From positions 1-64,000 of the forward strand of contig NZ_SUTK01000004.1 in the NCBI RefSeq assembly GCF_015062905.1: 64,000 bases of DNA. The letters run 5' to 3'. The DNA is from Methanobrevibacter thaueri (GTDB lineage Archaea > Methanobacteriota > Methanobacteria > Methanobacteriales > Methanobacteriaceae). Within the stretch, counting starts at the first letter, position 1; every line of letters starts with the position of its first letter. Positions 36,832-45,969 of the stretch are shown piece after piece. The notes under the pieces were generated by a model that saw nothing but the letters and a program-made list of their open reading frames with translations, searched no databases and was not told the DNA's origin. Position numbers and translations under genes: made by a program.

Positions 36832-36845
36832 CACTTCTTGAAGTG
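36832..36845. promoter_or_regulatory. Inverted repeat at the pilin-like operon promoter
   Basis: CACTTC and GAAGTG form a 6 bp inverted repeat with a TT spacer, immediately upstream of the TATA-like element for the gene starting at 36801. It could be an operator or activator site. No matching second copy was noticed in the window. Confidence 0.4.
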
Positions 36846-36974
36846 CGACCCTGTGATTTTACACATTAATGTTAATACGATTTTGCGAAAATGTCAAAAA
36901 TAGTAATAAAAAAAATACCTATTTATATTATTTAAGATAAAGTATACATATTGAAAATTATTAGGAGGATTCAC

Positions 36975-37373
36975 ATGTCTGATACTGTAAGAACATGGCG
37001 TCATATACAACAAAGATATAATCTTATAGGCTCCAAATGTAACACCTGTGGTGAAGTTTTCTTCCCATCTCGTGTAGTTTGTCCTAATTGTAGGAGAAAA
37101 GGAGACCTCGAACCTTTCCAATTTTCTGGAAAAGGAAAAATATATACTTATTCAGTAATTAGATCAGCACCTGATGACTTCAAAAAATCAGCTCCATATG
37201 CTGTAGCAGTCATTGAACTTGAAGAAGGTGCAAAATTAACCAGCCAACTCGTCGACTGTGATGTTGATTCACTTGAAATCGGCGATGATGTTGAAATGGT
37301 ATTTAGAAGAGTTAGAGAGGATGGAGAAGACGGAGTAATCTCATATGGATACAAATTCAAAGTTATCAAATAA
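36975..37373 (+). CDS. DUF35 acyl-CoA-binding protein (Zn ribbon plus OB fold)
   Basis: A 132-residue DUF35 protein: a rubredoxin-like zinc ribbon (CNTCGEVFFPSRVVCPNC, residues about 23-40), then an OB fold (GKGKIYTYSVIRSAP). In archaea this protein channels acetoacetyl-CoA between thiolase and HMG-CoA synthase in the mevalonate pathway. Those genes are not adjacent here. ATG 36975 follows a strong ribosome site, AGGAGG. The next gene, a chelatase, begins 29 bp before its stop. Confidence 0.88.
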   Translation: MSDTVRTWRHIQQRYNLIGSKCNTCGEVFFPSRVVCPNCRRKGDLEPFQFSGKGKIYTYSVIRSAPDDFKKSAPYAVAVIELEEGAKLTSQLVDCDVDSLEIGDDVEMVFRRVREDGEDGVISYGYKFKVIK

Positions 37374-38259
37374 TACCGGTGTAATTCTCGTAAGTCACGG
37401 CAGTACCTTGCCTTACGCAGAAGAGGTATTTACAGAAATCAAAGAAAAATTTATCAAAAAAACAGGTCTTGTGGCTGAAATAGGATACATGAAAGTCTCA
37501 GAGCCTACAATTGCAGGTGCTGTAGATGTTCTAAAAGAAGAAGTGGATGATTTGGATAAAATCATTGCTCTTCCTGTATTTTTAGCTCCAGGAATTCACA
37601 CCAATATCGATATTCCACAATTGTTAGGCTTAGAGCCGCTTGAAGTTGATCCAAGATGTCCTGACGGCAACTATCCGCCGGAACATTACCTGTCAATAGC
37701 TCCTGACGTTGATTTTGACGGTGAAATTGAACTTTTAAGTTCAATTGGACCAAGAGATGAGCTATTGGATATCATCGATAAAAGGGTTGAAGAAGCATTG
37801 GCTGAATCCGAATTGGATGACAATGCTAAAACCGGAATACTGCTTGTAACCCACGGTTCCAGACTAAACTACAACAAGGAATTTGCAACCGCATTATACA
37901 ATAAGTTCGAAAAGACCTGCGAATTGCCGTCAAGTTTCGGATTCATGGAATTATGCGGTCCAAGCATACCTGAATCAATCAATAAACTGGTTGATGAAAA
38001 CGGTTTGGAAAGACTGGTTGTCGTACCGGTATTCATTGCTCCTGGAATGCACACAACCCATGACATCCCACATATCCTAGGATTTCTGGATGACCACGAA
38101 CATGGGCATTCACACGGCCATTCCCATGGCCATGGGGACCACGACCACGTGCATGACTTGACCCCTGTCGAGTTCGATGGTGAAATATTATATCCGGAGC
38201 CTATAAAGGCAGATGACATCTTAATAGATATTTTAGCTAAAATGATTGAGGGAAAATAG
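37345..38259 (+). CDS. Two-domain sirohydrochlorin chelatase (CbiX/CfbA type)
   Basis: A 304-residue tandem duplication of the small chelatase domain. Domain 1 (about 1-150) has VILVSHGSTLPYAEEV and FLAPGIHTNIDIP. Domain 2 (about 160-304) has ILLVTHGSRLNYN and FIAPGMHTTHDIP. The conserved His residues that bind metal are present in both. A His-rich loop (HEHGHSHGHSHGHGDHDHVH) lies in domain 2 and could store or deliver Co or Ni. Such enzymes insert Co2+ into sirohydrochlorin for B12 or Ni2+ for F430. A single-domain paralogue follows 87 bp downstream. Confidence 0.88.
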   Translation: MDTNSKLSNNTGVILVSHGSTLPYAEEVFTEIKEKFIKKTGLVAEIGYMKVSEPTIAGAVDVLKEEVDDLDKIIALPVFLAPGIHTNIDIPQLLGLEPLEVDPRCPDGNYPPEHYLSIAPDVDFDGEIELLSSIGPRDELLDIIDKRVEEALAESELDDNAKTGILLVTHGSRLNYNKEFATALYNKFEKTCELPSSFGFMELCGPSIPESINKLVDENGLERLVVVPVFIAPGMHTTHDIPHILGFLDDHEHGHSHGHSHGHGDHDHVHDLTPVEFDGEILYPEPIKADDILIDILAKMIEGK

Positions 38260-38346
38260 TTATTTTTCCATATATTTTTTTGAAAAATTTTTTAATCAAG
38301 ATAACTTAACAGAATTTAACTTAAAATTTAATTATGGTTGATATTT

Positions 38347-38835
38347 ATGTCAGATAAGAAAACAGGAATATTATTATTATCTCACGGTTCCAGATTGGAC
38401 GATGGTGAAGAGGTAATTAAAGCTTATAAGGAAATGTATGTTGAAGAGTTTCCAGACATGCCGGTTGAATACGGGTTCATGGAAATCAGAAAACCGGGAA
38501 TTCCGGAAACAATCAAAAAATTAACTTCTGAAAACGATTTGGATAAAATCATTGTAGTGCCGGTCTTTGTAGCACACGGTCTTCACACAAAAAGGGACAT
38601 TCCGGGATTGTTAGGAATTGAGAGCGATTATGAAGGTGACGACCACGGACATCATCACCACCATCATGACCACGATGATCACGATGACCACCATCACGGA
38701 CATCATCATCACCACCATCATGACCATGACGACGAGTCGGTCGAATTCGATGGTGAAATCGTTTTAACCGATCCTTTAGGAATCGACAAAAGAATGTATG
38801 AAATCATCAAAGACAGAGTTTCAGAACACTTATAG
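38347..38835 (+). CDS. cfbA: Single-domain sirohydrochlorin cobalt/nickel chelatase
   Basis: A 162-residue small chelatase (the archaeal CbiXS/CfbA type, a homodimer). The catalytic parts are GILLLSHGSRLDDGEE and FVAHGLHTKRDIPG. A very His-rich loop of about 35 residues, encoded by repeated CAC/CAT and GAC codons at about 38640-38733, likely binds nickel or cobalt. In methanogens CfbA makes Ni-sirohydrochlorin for coenzyme F430 and can also insert cobalt. The pair of chelatases may divide these two jobs; which does which is unresolved. ATG 38347 is preferred to TTG 38338. Confidence 0.9.
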   Translation: MSDKKTGILLLSHGSRLDDGEEVIKAYKEMYVEEFPDMPVEYGFMEIRKPGIPETIKKLTSENDLDKIIVVPVFVAHGLHTKRDIPGLLGIESDYEGDDHGHHHHHHDHDDHDDHHHGHHHHHHHDHDDESVEFDGEIVLTDPLGIDKRMYEIIKDRVSEHL

Positions 38836-38898
38836 TTCTGAAATCCTTTTTCTATTTTTTCTTAAAACTTATTTAATTTAAAATTTATACTAATATTC

Positions 38899-39822
38899 AT
38901 GACATTAAAAGTCTCAGACATCGGCGAAAAGGAATTGGTCAGGAATATCATATCCCATTCCAGGGACATCACACCCGATGATACCGCAATAACTGATTTT
39001 AACAATACAAATCTTATTTCAACATGTGACATGCTGATTCAGTCAAGACACTTTCCGGGAAACATGTCCTATTTTGACATGGGATTTAAGGCAGTCACAG
39101 TCAATGTGAGCGACCTTGCGGCAATGGGAGCGGAACCGATAGGATTTCTGCTTGCAATAGCGATTCCAAAAGACATGGAATTGGAATATTTTAAGGAAAT
39201 TATACACGGAGTCCTTAATGCTTGTAGCTATTATTCAATTCCACTGATTGGCGGAGACACCAATGAGGCATCGGAAATAATAATCACCGGCACCGCATTG
39301 GGCCTGACAGATAAGCCATTGATGAAAGACACTTATCAAAAGGGCGATTTGATAGCAATTACCGGAAATATCGGTCTTGCCGCATTGGGATTTGAAATGG
39401 ACACTTTTGATAATGTATATGTAAAGCATGCCTTAAAACCGGAAGCAAGGCTTAAGGAGGGTTTAATCCTGAAGGATTATGCAACTTCAGCCACTGACAT
39501 TACTGATGGGCTTGCAAGCGAGTTATATGAGATTAAAAGGGACGGTTTCGGCTTTATGATTTATGAGGACATGTTAAAGGTTTCTGATGAGTATAAAAAC
39601 CTGGCCGGCGAATTGGGCCTTGATTATCTGGATTTGATATTGCATGTCGGCGAGGATTTTGAGCTATTATTCACTATTTCCAAGGAGAATCTTGAAAAGT
39701 TGCCGATTGACTGCATTGTAATCGGTGAGGTTACCGATTCGGATGTTGTTGAACTTACCCTGGAAAACGGCTATGTTGAAAGAATAGAAAACAAAGGCTA
39801 TGAGCATTATGTTAGTGAGTAG
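38899..39822 (+). CDS. thiL: Thiamine-monophosphate kinase-like protein
   Basis: A 307-residue AIR synthase/ThiL-superfamily protein. Visible are DDTAITDF, MGFKAVTVNVSDLAAMGAEPIGFLLA, PLIGGDTNEA and TDITDGLASELYEI, the metal and ATP loops of ThiL. It phosphorylates thiamine phosphate to the diphosphate. The absence of a stronger N-terminal ATP motif leaves some chance of another kinase in this superfamily. It overlaps the radical SAM gene. Confidence 0.84.
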   Translation: MTLKVSDIGEKELVRNIISHSRDITPDDTAITDFNNTNLISTCDMLIQSRHFPGNMSYFDMGFKAVTVNVSDLAAMGAEPIGFLLAIAIPKDMELEYFKEIIHGVLNACSYYSIPLIGGDTNEASEIIITGTALGLTDKPLMKDTYQKGDLIAITGNIGLAALGFEMDTFDNVYVKHALKPEARLKEGLILKDYATSATDITDGLASELYEIKRDGFGFMIYEDMLKVSDEYKNLAGELGLDYLDLILHVGEDFELLFTISKENLEKLPIDCIVIGEVTDSDVVELTLENGYVERIENKGYEHYVSE

Positions 39823-40681
39823 CGATTTATACAAAAAGAGTTCCAAGACACAAAAGATCAGATGTGAAATCTGCGCAAACTACTGTAAGATTGCCGATGG
39901 CAGTACAGGAGTTTGCAAGCAGCATAAAAACATAAATGGCGAGTTGTTTGATGAGTCATACGGTATCGTTTCATCACTTAATCCCGATCCGGTTGAAAAA
40001 AAGCCTTTGAATCATTTTTTACCAGGGACATTTACATACTCAATCGGCGGTTTCGGGTGTAACATGACATGTCTGCATTGTCAGAACTATATGATATCAC
40101 ATGAATATGACAAAAATTCAAGGGGTGTTAAAATAACACCAGAGGAGATTGTGGAAAATGCACTTAGATACAATTGCAAGTCAATTGCTTGGACCTATAA
40201 TGAACCTACGATACACTTACCTTTCTCCAAGAAAACCTCTTTGCTTGCAAGGCAAAAAGACCTGAAGGTAATCTATGTCACCAACGGCTATTTTTCAGAC
40301 AAGTCACTGAATGAGGTTTTGGGATTTGTGGACGCATTCAACATTGACCTCAAAAGCATGTCAAAGGATTTCTATAAGAAGATATGTGGTGCAGATTTGG
40401 ATGTGGTCTTGGACAATATAAAAAGGGTTTATGATGAAGGCAAGCACTTGGAAATAACCAATTTAATAATCAATGGACATAATGATTCTGTCGATGAGAT
40501 TAATCAGTTATGTGATTTTGTTGCTGGTGAATTGGGAGTGGATGTGCCGCTTCATTTCTCAAGGGCATTTCCATATTATAGGATGAATGATATTTCACCG
40601 ACAAGACCTGAAATCCTGTTTAAGGCTCGTGATATTGCCCATGATAAGGGCATTAAGAACGTGTATTTGGGAAATATTTAG
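39800..40681 (+). CDS. amrS: AmrS-like radical SAM protein
   Basis: A 293-residue radical SAM protein of the AmmeMemoRadiSam/PFL-activase-like group. The cluster motif is CNMTCLHC near residue 90, preceded by GGFG. An N-terminal Cys-containing segment (CEICANYCKIADGSTGVC) may hold an extra metal. The family is linked by gene fusions to AMMECR1 and Memo domains; neither partner is adjacent here. The start at 39800 overlaps thiL by 23 bp; 39809 is an alternative. The reaction is unknown. Confidence 0.83.
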   Translation: MSIMLVSSDLYKKSSKTQKIRCEICANYCKIADGSTGVCKQHKNINGELFDESYGIVSSLNPDPVEKKPLNHFLPGTFTYSIGGFGCNMTCLHCQNYMISHEYDKNSRGVKITPEEIVENALRYNCKSIAWTYNEPTIHLPFSKKTSLLARQKDLKVIYVTNGYFSDKSLNEVLGFVDAFNIDLKSMSKDFYKKICGADLDVVLDNIKRVYDEGKHLEITNLIINGHNDSVDEINQLCDFVAGELGVDVPLHFSRAFPYYRMNDISPTRPEILFKARDIAHDKGIKNVYLGNI

Positions 40682-40860
40682 AGTGATGGTTGGTGGATGG
40701 TAATCCACTCTGATTATCATATCCATTTCACAAAAAGTATGTCACAAATTAAAATTCCGCTTCAACGCTTCTTTTTTTCGAAAACTCAACTTGAAAACTA
40801 TAACCTCTCATTTTGATTAATTTCAAATTTTAATCAGAAAATGCTTTTTTTAATTTCTAA

Positions 40861-40926
40861 CTAGATTTTGCTAGAAATATATGTTGCTGCTAAAAAGATA
40901 ATGCAGTCAACAAGCATTTCCACCAT
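40861..40926 (-). CDS. Candidate 21-residue hydrophobic micro-protein
   Basis: The ORF encodes MVEMLVDCIIFLAATYISSK then I and a stop. It is preceded by AAAGGAGGTGA, which can pair fully with the 16S rRNA 3' end, 4 nt before ATG. That is the strongest ribosome site I saw in the window. The peptide has one hydrophobic helix (VDCIIFLAATYI). The ribosome site forms an inverted repeat with CCTCC just upstream. Size, hydrophobicity and a maskable ribosome site recall type I toxins or small membrane regulators, but there is no homology evidence. Confidence 0.5.
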   Translation of the reverse strand: MVEMLVDCIIFLAATYISSKI

Positions 40927-40933
40927 CACTTCA

Positions 40934-40947
40934 CCTCCTTTAGGAGG
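40934..40947 (-). promoter_or_regulatory. Self-complementary ribosome binding site
   Basis: CCTCCTAAAGGAGG (minus strand): CCTCC pairs with GGAGG across a 4-base loop. The hairpin would hide the ribosome site of the 21-codon ORF. Translation could depend on unfolding or on a partner RNA. Confidence 0.5.
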
Positions 40948-40998
40948 ATAAAATTTTTGGTTGTGTATTTTATATCTGTTCCAGTGTAATATTATTAT

Positions 40999-41018
40999 TA
41001 CTTTATATATATAAAGTA
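40999..41018. promoter_or_regulatory. Perfect 20 bp palindromic TATA element
   Basis: TACTTTATATATATAAAGTA is exactly self-complementary and contains an archaeal TATA box in both directions. On the minus strand a transcript would start about 25 bp downstream, near 40983, leaving a leader of about 57 nt before the small ORF. On the plus strand it could drive an RNA ending at the hairpin near 41141. Confidence 0.5.
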
Positions 41019-41120
41019 TTACTATTATATAAATTATAAAATTTTAAATATTAAGAAAAATAAGTATTAAACATCGGTTTGTATGGAATTCATTTTTTGG
41101 TTCCAATTTTTAATAATTGT

Positions 41121-41141
41121 TAGGGTTTTAATTCAACCCTA
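41121..41141 (+). terminator. Hairpin followed by T-rich sequence
   Basis: TAGGGTT (41121-41127) pairs with AACCCTA (41135-41141) and is followed by CTTTTATT and then a run of eight or more T at about 41157. It looks like an intrinsic terminator on the plus strand. There is no annotated gene upstream on that strand within 440 bp, so it may end a short RNA. Confidence 0.4.
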
Positions 41142-41329
41142 CTTTTATTAAAATGCTTTTTTTTTAAAAAAAATTGTTAAATTTTCAAATTTTAATAATA
41201 TCTTGAAAATAGTAGTTATATAATTAATAGCTACTTTTCTAATCGAATTCTTAAGTAAAAAATAACTTAGATAAATGAATTAAGAATCTGCACTTAAAAA
41301 ATTTTAAAAAAAGTAAATTAAAAGTTAGT

Positions 41330-42586
41330 TTATTCGCCAAAACTAACTCTTTCGAATTTTTCCAATGTTTTAAGTGACTTGGTTGCGTCAACTCCGATTT
41401 TAGTGGTTGTGCCGTCACTTTCAGCCACAGGGTCTAATGATGATCCACGGACATTTGGAACAATCATGATGTCACGGTCACCTTTCACACGTGTAGCTAT
41501 TGCATATTCCACATCTTCGGCATCAAATATGTTGACATCGGTATCCACTGCAACACAGTGTTTTAGTGAAGGGTGTGCGGATAGTGCAGCCATGATTGCA
41601 TTCTTACCGTCACCTTCGGTCTGCTTGTTGATTGATACAACTGCATGCAGCCAGCAGCAGCCTCCTTCACTCAGAACGACATTTTCAACTGTAGGAACAG
41701 CATTTTTAACTGCCTTGTAAATCCTTGGCTCTTGAGGAAGGCCTTGCAACAATTTATGTTCAAATCCTGCAGGAACGATTGCATGATAGCATGGATTTTC
41801 CTTTTTGATGTGCATCTTTTCAAGGTTTATGATTGGCTGGTCACGGATAATGTCGTAAGTGTCAGTCAGGTCAACGAACGGCCCTTCGGCAACGGTTTCA
41901 GTCACTGAAATCTTACCTTCAAGAATAATGTCTGCCTGTGGAACTTCCAAATCGCCGCATTTTATCAATTCGAGTTCCCCATTTTTAAATGCATTGGCCA
42001 CTTCCATCTCATTGTAGTCGATAGGTATTGAAGTGGTACTTGCAAGCAATATTGCAGGGTCCATTCCGATAGCTATTGCAATTTGTAAATCTTCACCAGC
42101 TGCTTGTGCATTTTGGAAGTAGGTGTAAAGGTTTCTTGGCACGATTCTGATGACCAGTCTTTTATCGTCAAGCACCATCATCCTGTGGATTGAAGCGTTC
42201 TGGATGCCTGTTTTAGGGTCACGTGCAAACACGACACCGGCGGTAATGTATGCTCCACCATCTCTCTTATAATGTGTTAAAATAGGAATTTTTCCTAAAT
42301 CAACATCTAAATTATCATAATCTGAAAAATCAGTGAATTTTGTAACTTCAACCGGATTTTCCATCGCATCAATGATTTTTTCGGTAATCTCTGACACTTC
42401 ACAGTTGATTGATTTTGCAATCTTGTCACGGGTATTGCAGATTCCGGTTACAACTGGCATGTCATATCCTTTCACGTTCTTAACAATAACGGTGTCCTTA
42501 GGATATTCTCTTAATACTTTTGAGATTTCATATTCAGTTGAAAGCTCATCTGCAATTTCTATAATGTTTTCGTCTTTAAGGTTCAT
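41330..42586 (-). CDS. UbiD-family decarboxylase, possible anhydromevalonate phosphate decarboxylase
   Basis: A 418-residue UbiD-type enzyme that uses prenylated FMN. It has [25 protein letters not shown] near residue 113, [24 protein letters not shown], the conserved Glu in [11 protein letters not shown], and NVRGSSLDP. In archaea a close homologue decarboxylates trans-anhydromevalonate phosphate in the modified mevalonate pathway to isoprenoids, so this is the favoured role for a lipid-making methanogen. A paralogue acting on another substrate is possible. It is 7 bp downstream of purE. Confidence 0.82.
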   Translation of the reverse strand: MNLKDENIIEIADELSTEYEISKVLREYPKDTVIVKNVKGYDMPVVTGICNTRDKIAKSINCEVSEITEKIIDAMENPVEVTKFTDFSDYDNLDVDLGKIPILTHYKRDGGAYITAGVVFARDPKTGIQNASIHRMMVLDDKRLVIRIVPRNLYTYFQNAQAAGEDLQIAIAIGMDPAILLASTTSIPIDYNEMEVANAFKNGELELIKCGDLEVPQADIILEGKISVTETVAEGPFVDLTDTYDIIRDQPIINLEKMHIKKENPCYHAIVPAGFEHKLLQGLPQEPRIYKAVKNAVPTVENVVLSEGGCCWLHAVVSINKQTEGDGKNAIMAALSAHPSLKHCVAVDTDVNIFDAEDVEYAIATRVKGDRDIMIVPNVRGSSLDPVAESDGTTTKIGVDATKSLKTLEKFERVSFGE

Positions 42587-42593
42587 GTTATCA

Positions 42594-43616
42594 CTATAAG
42601 CTTATTTTTTTATCCTTTAATTTCTCAAGAATGTCCACCATTTCCGGATTTCTGATTGAAAATATTTCACCTGCCAATACTGCGGCATTCTTTCCGTTGT
42701 TTATGCCGACAGTTGCAACGGGAACTCCCGGTGGCATGCTGACAGTTGTAAGCATGTAGTCATCGCCGTTTTCATTGGTACATGGAACTCCAATTACAGG
42801 TCTTGCTGTAAGGCCGACTAGTCCTCCTGTAACCTGTGATGAGTTGGAGCTGACTCCGATGAAAATCTTGGCGTTTTTCATGGACTTGACATAATCTATG
42901 AATTTTTTGTTTGATCTGATTGGACAGACTACTTTCATGTCATATGTAATTTTGAGTCTGTCAAGAAGTTTGGTAATTTTTTTGGCTGTCAATACGTCAT
43001 TTTGCCTTCCAACAATGATTGCCACTTCAGCATCCTTGTTTTTGCATCCTCCATTCTCTTCATCTGCTTGAACTTTATTTATTTCAATGTCTTTGACTTT
43101 TATGAAGTCATTTCTGATGAATGGCCTGTGAATCGGCTGGACAAGGTTTTCATTACTGTCAATTACCTTTTGAGCATAATCCTTTCTTAATTTTATTACC
43201 TTCTGATGTATTTCGTCATCATGAAGTCCAATGAATTGTGCAGCGAGAATTGCGGCGTTATCTCCCCTGTCAATTCCAACGGTAGCTATAGGGGACGGGT
43301 AAGGCATTTGAATGATTGACTGTAAAGCATCGACACCTCCTGTTTTCACATCAACCGGAACTCCAATGACGGGTCTGTACGTATATGCCGCAATTGAACC
43401 CGGTAGGTGCGCAGCTAAACCTGCAATTCCAATAAATACTTCTATTCCAGCAGCAGTACCTTGAGTAACGATTTCACGAACAAGATTAGGTGTCCTGTGG
43501 GCTGATGCTATTTTTAAACTGTATGGTATTTCTAATTTGTCCAGTATGTCCATTGCTTTATTTGCAATGGCAATATCTGATCCACTTCCAAGAATAATCA
43601 TTATCTTTGGTGTCAT
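42594..43616 (-). CDS. purE: PurE with a second, degenerate PurE-like domain
   Basis: A 340-residue fusion of two PurE folds. The first (1-165) has the complete active site: [34 protein letters not shown] and [12 protein letters not shown]. The second (about 195-340) keeps the fold ([39 protein letters not shown]), but the SAHR motif is replaced by CPIRSNKK, so it is probably inactive or regulatory. PurE carboxylates or rearranges AIR/CAIR in purine synthesis. Double PurE proteins occur in other methanogens. Confidence 0.92.
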   Translation of the reverse strand: MTPKIMIILGSGSDIAIANKAMDILDKLEIPYSLKIASAHRTPNLVREIVTQGTAAGIEVFIGIAGLAAHLPGSIAAYTYRPVIGVPVDVKTGGVDALQSIIQMPYPSPIATVGIDRGDNAAILAAQFIGLHDDEIHQKVIKLRKDYAQKVIDSNENLVQPIHRPFIRNDFIKVKDIEINKVQADEENGGCKNKDAEVAIIVGRQNDVLTAKKITKLLDRLKITYDMKVVCPIRSNKKFIDYVKSMKNAKIFIGVSSNSSQVTGGLVGLTARPVIGVPCTNENGDDYMLTTVSMPPGVPVATVGINNGKNAAVLAGEIFSIRNPEMVDILEKLKDKKISL

Positions 43617-43677
43617 TTAAAAATCCCTTCTAAAAATAAATTTTATATTCACTATAAAATATTGATTTTAATATATA

Positions 43678-45825
43678 TTAAATTATCATCGAAAGATTAA
43701 TCCTATTTCTTCTGTTATCAACATCCAAGACCTTAACGTCAACGATGTCGCCTACACTCACAATATCCAAGGGGTGCTTTACAAACCTATCGGCTACCAA
43801 CTGTGAAATGTGAACCAGTCCGTCCTGATGAACTCCAATATCTACAAATGCACCGAAATCAACAATGTTTCGGACTGTTCCCTGCATTATCATGCCTTCT
43901 TCCAAATCATCAATCGATAATACGTTCTTTCTCAGCATCGGTTTCGGCATGTCTTCACGGGGGTCACGGCCAGGCTTTTTGAGCTCCTTAATGATATCCT
44001 TTAGGGTTTCTTGGCCGATGTCCAGTCTTTCAGACAATTCCTTGATGTTGATGTTATCTAATTTTAGTTTTGAGGTTCCTATATCATTAACGGAGTAATT
44101 CAGATTATCCAATAATTTTAAGGTCGCATCATATGATTCGGGGTGAATTGTGGTATTGTCAAGCGGATAATCCGGATTATCAATTTTAATGAAACCGGCA
44201 CATTGTTCAAATGTCTTTTTACCGAGTTTATTAACTTTCAATAATTCCTTTCGGTTTTTAAAGCTTCCGTTCTCATCCCTGTATTCGATAATATTTTTAG
44301 CGGTTGTATTTCCAATGCCTGAAACGTAATTCAGGAGACTTACTGATGCGGTATTCAGGTCAACTCCCACTTCATTGACCACTTTTTCAACAACACCTGT
44401 CAATGATTCATTCAATCGCTTTTGATTCATGTCATGCTGGTATTGTCCGACACCTATTGATTTCGGGTCGATTTTAACAAGTTCCGCTAATGGATCCTGC
44501 AGCCTTCTTGCGATTGATACCGCACTTCTTTCACCCTCTGAAAACTCCGGAAATTCCTCATCAGCCAATTTTGAGGCTGAGTATACTGATGCTCCAGCCT
44601 CATTGATAATGATGTATTCGACATTTGTGTTTTTGATAATTTGAGATACAATCTCTTCAGACTCTCTTGAGGCCGTACCATTGCCTATTGCAATAACGTT
44701 AATGTCATATTTTTCAATCAGTTCACGAACAGTTTTTATGGATTCTTTAACCTTATTCTGAGGTGCTGTCGGATAAATCAAAGCGGTATCCAATACCTTT
44801 CCGGTTTTGTCAATAATGGCAAGCTTACATCCTGTTCTGAATGCAGGGTCCCATCCTAAAATAGTCTTGCCGACTAGCGGACTTTCCATCAGAAGCTGAT
44901 TCAGATTTTTTGCAAACACCTCTATTGACTTCTCTTCGGCCTTTTCGGTTAATGAATTTCTTATTTCCCGTTCAATTGCAGGGGAAATCAGACGTTTATA
45001 AGCGTCGCTGACGGCTTCCTTAATGATTGGTGTCGTATATCTGTTGTATTCTATCTTTTCAGGAATTCTTGAGATGTTTTTAAGCATGTGCCTGTTTAGA
45101 TATTTTATGATTTCATCGCTGTCGCAGGTGATTTTTGCTTTGATTATGCCTTCGTTTTCCGCCCTGTTGATTGCCAGAATCCTGTGAGGAGGTATCCTTT
45201 TGACTTTTTCTGAATAGTTGTAGTAGATGTCATATTCAGTGGAGGTGTCCTTGTCTTTGGCTTTTGTTTCGATCTGGCCGGTGTGGAAGGTATTTTGACG
45301 GATTTTCTTTCTGAATGTGGAATTGTCCGAAATGATTTCAGCTATTATGTCCTGTGCGCCCTGAATCGCCTCTTCAGGGGTTTTCACCTCATCGGTGACA
45401 TACTTTTTGGCTATATTTTTGATGCTTTCCTTAACCTTTTGTTTTAAGATGATATTTGCCAGTGGCTCCAGGCCTTTTTCACGTGCCTTTGTAGCCCTTG
45501 TTTGCTTTTTGCTTTTGAATGGCCTGTATATGTCCTCAAGTTCCACCAATGTCTCAGCCCTTAAAATTTGGCTTTTCAAATCATCATCAAGCTTTCCTAG
45601 CTCTTCAACCCTTTTCATTACCTTATCCTTTTTTTCTTCCAGGTTTCGCAGGTATTTAAGCCTTTCATCAAATTTTCTCAATGTTTCATCGTTGAGAGAA
45701 CCTGTCACATCTTTTCTGTACCTTGCGATGAAGGGTATGGTATTGCCGTCATCAATCAGTTTGATTACCTTTTTAACTTGCCAGTTGGCCAGATTCAATT
45801 CCTTTTCAAGTGTCTTAACAATCAT
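43678..45825 (-). CDS. Tex-family RNA-binding protein
   Basis: A 715-residue Tex/YqgF-like protein. In order: an N-terminal helical Tex domain (FIARYRKDVTGSLNDETLR), a YqgF/RNase H-like domain (ILGWDPAFRTGCKLAIID near residue 320), helix-hairpin-helix motifs (SLLNYVSGIGNTTAKNIIEY) and a C-terminal S1 domain (MIMQGTVRNIVDFGAFVDIG). Tex binds nucleic acids and affects transcription or RNA stability. It is mainly bacterial, with scattered archaeal copies, so ancient transfer is possible. ATG 45825 is used rather than the preceding TTG. Confidence 0.92.
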   Translation of the reverse strand: MIVKTLEKELNLANWQVKKVIKLIDDGNTIPFIARYRKDVTGSLNDETLRKFDERLKYLRNLEEKKDKVMKRVEELGKLDDDLKSQILRAETLVELEDIYRPFKSKKQTRATKAREKGLEPLANIILKQKVKESIKNIAKKYVTDEVKTPEEAIQGAQDIIAEIISDNSTFRKKIRQNTFHTGQIETKAKDKDTSTEYDIYYNYSEKVKRIPPHRILAINRAENEGIIKAKITCDSDEIIKYLNRHMLKNISRIPEKIEYNRYTTPIIKEAVSDAYKRLISPAIEREIRNSLTEKAEEKSIEVFAKNLNQLLMESPLVGKTILGWDPAFRTGCKLAIIDKTGKVLDTALIYPTAPQNKVKESIKTVRELIEKYDINVIAIGNGTASRESEEIVSQIIKNTNVEYIIINEAGASVYSASKLADEEFPEFSEGERSAVSIARRLQDPLAELVKIDPKSIGVGQYQHDMNQKRLNESLTGVVEKVVNEVGVDLNTASVSLLNYVSGIGNTTAKNIIEYRDENGSFKNRKELLKVNKLGKKTFEQCAGFIKIDNPDYPLDNTTIHPESYDATLKLLDNLNYSVNDIGTSKLKLDNINIKELSERLDIGQETLKDIIKELKKPGRDPREDMPKPMLRKNVLSIDDLEEGMIMQGTVRNIVDFGAFVDIGVHQDGLVHISQLVADRFVKHPLDIVSVGDIVDVKVLDVDNRRNRINLSMII

Positions 45826-45969
45826 CAAATACTACCTATATTCAATATTTCTTTTTAATTCAATATTATCGCTTATTGATTAATAATTTTTTGTTTGAAT
45901 AAATAATAACATTTATAACTATTTAAATTATAAAAATAATAATGTAGAAATTAAAAACGGTGAATTTAA

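Larger units (their letters stand above)
40682..41329. other. 648 bp intergenic region with candidate small transcription units
   Basis: The gap lies between amrS and the UbiD-family gene. It holds a 20 bp perfect palindromic TATA element (40999-41018), a 21-codon ORF on the minus strand with a strong ribosome site (40861-40926), and a T-flanked hairpin on the plus strand (41121-41141). A further inverted repeat (TGATTAA 40814-40820, TTAATCA 40830-40836) follows the small ORF. Just after the amrS stop, AGAGTG (40680-40685) pairs with CACTCT (40706-40711), a possible 3' end. No large gene fits. Confidence 0.5.

Noticed and set aside
38640..38740. CAC/CAT-GAC repeat tract looking like a microsatellite or short CRISPR-like repeat
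   Set aside because: The tract is in frame and encodes the His/Asp-rich loop of the chelatase; there are no regular repeat-spacer units.
41083..41151. 22-codon hydrophobic ORF on the plus strand
   Set aside because: No ribosome binding site precedes it and the frame overlaps a likely terminator hairpin, so it is not called as a gene.
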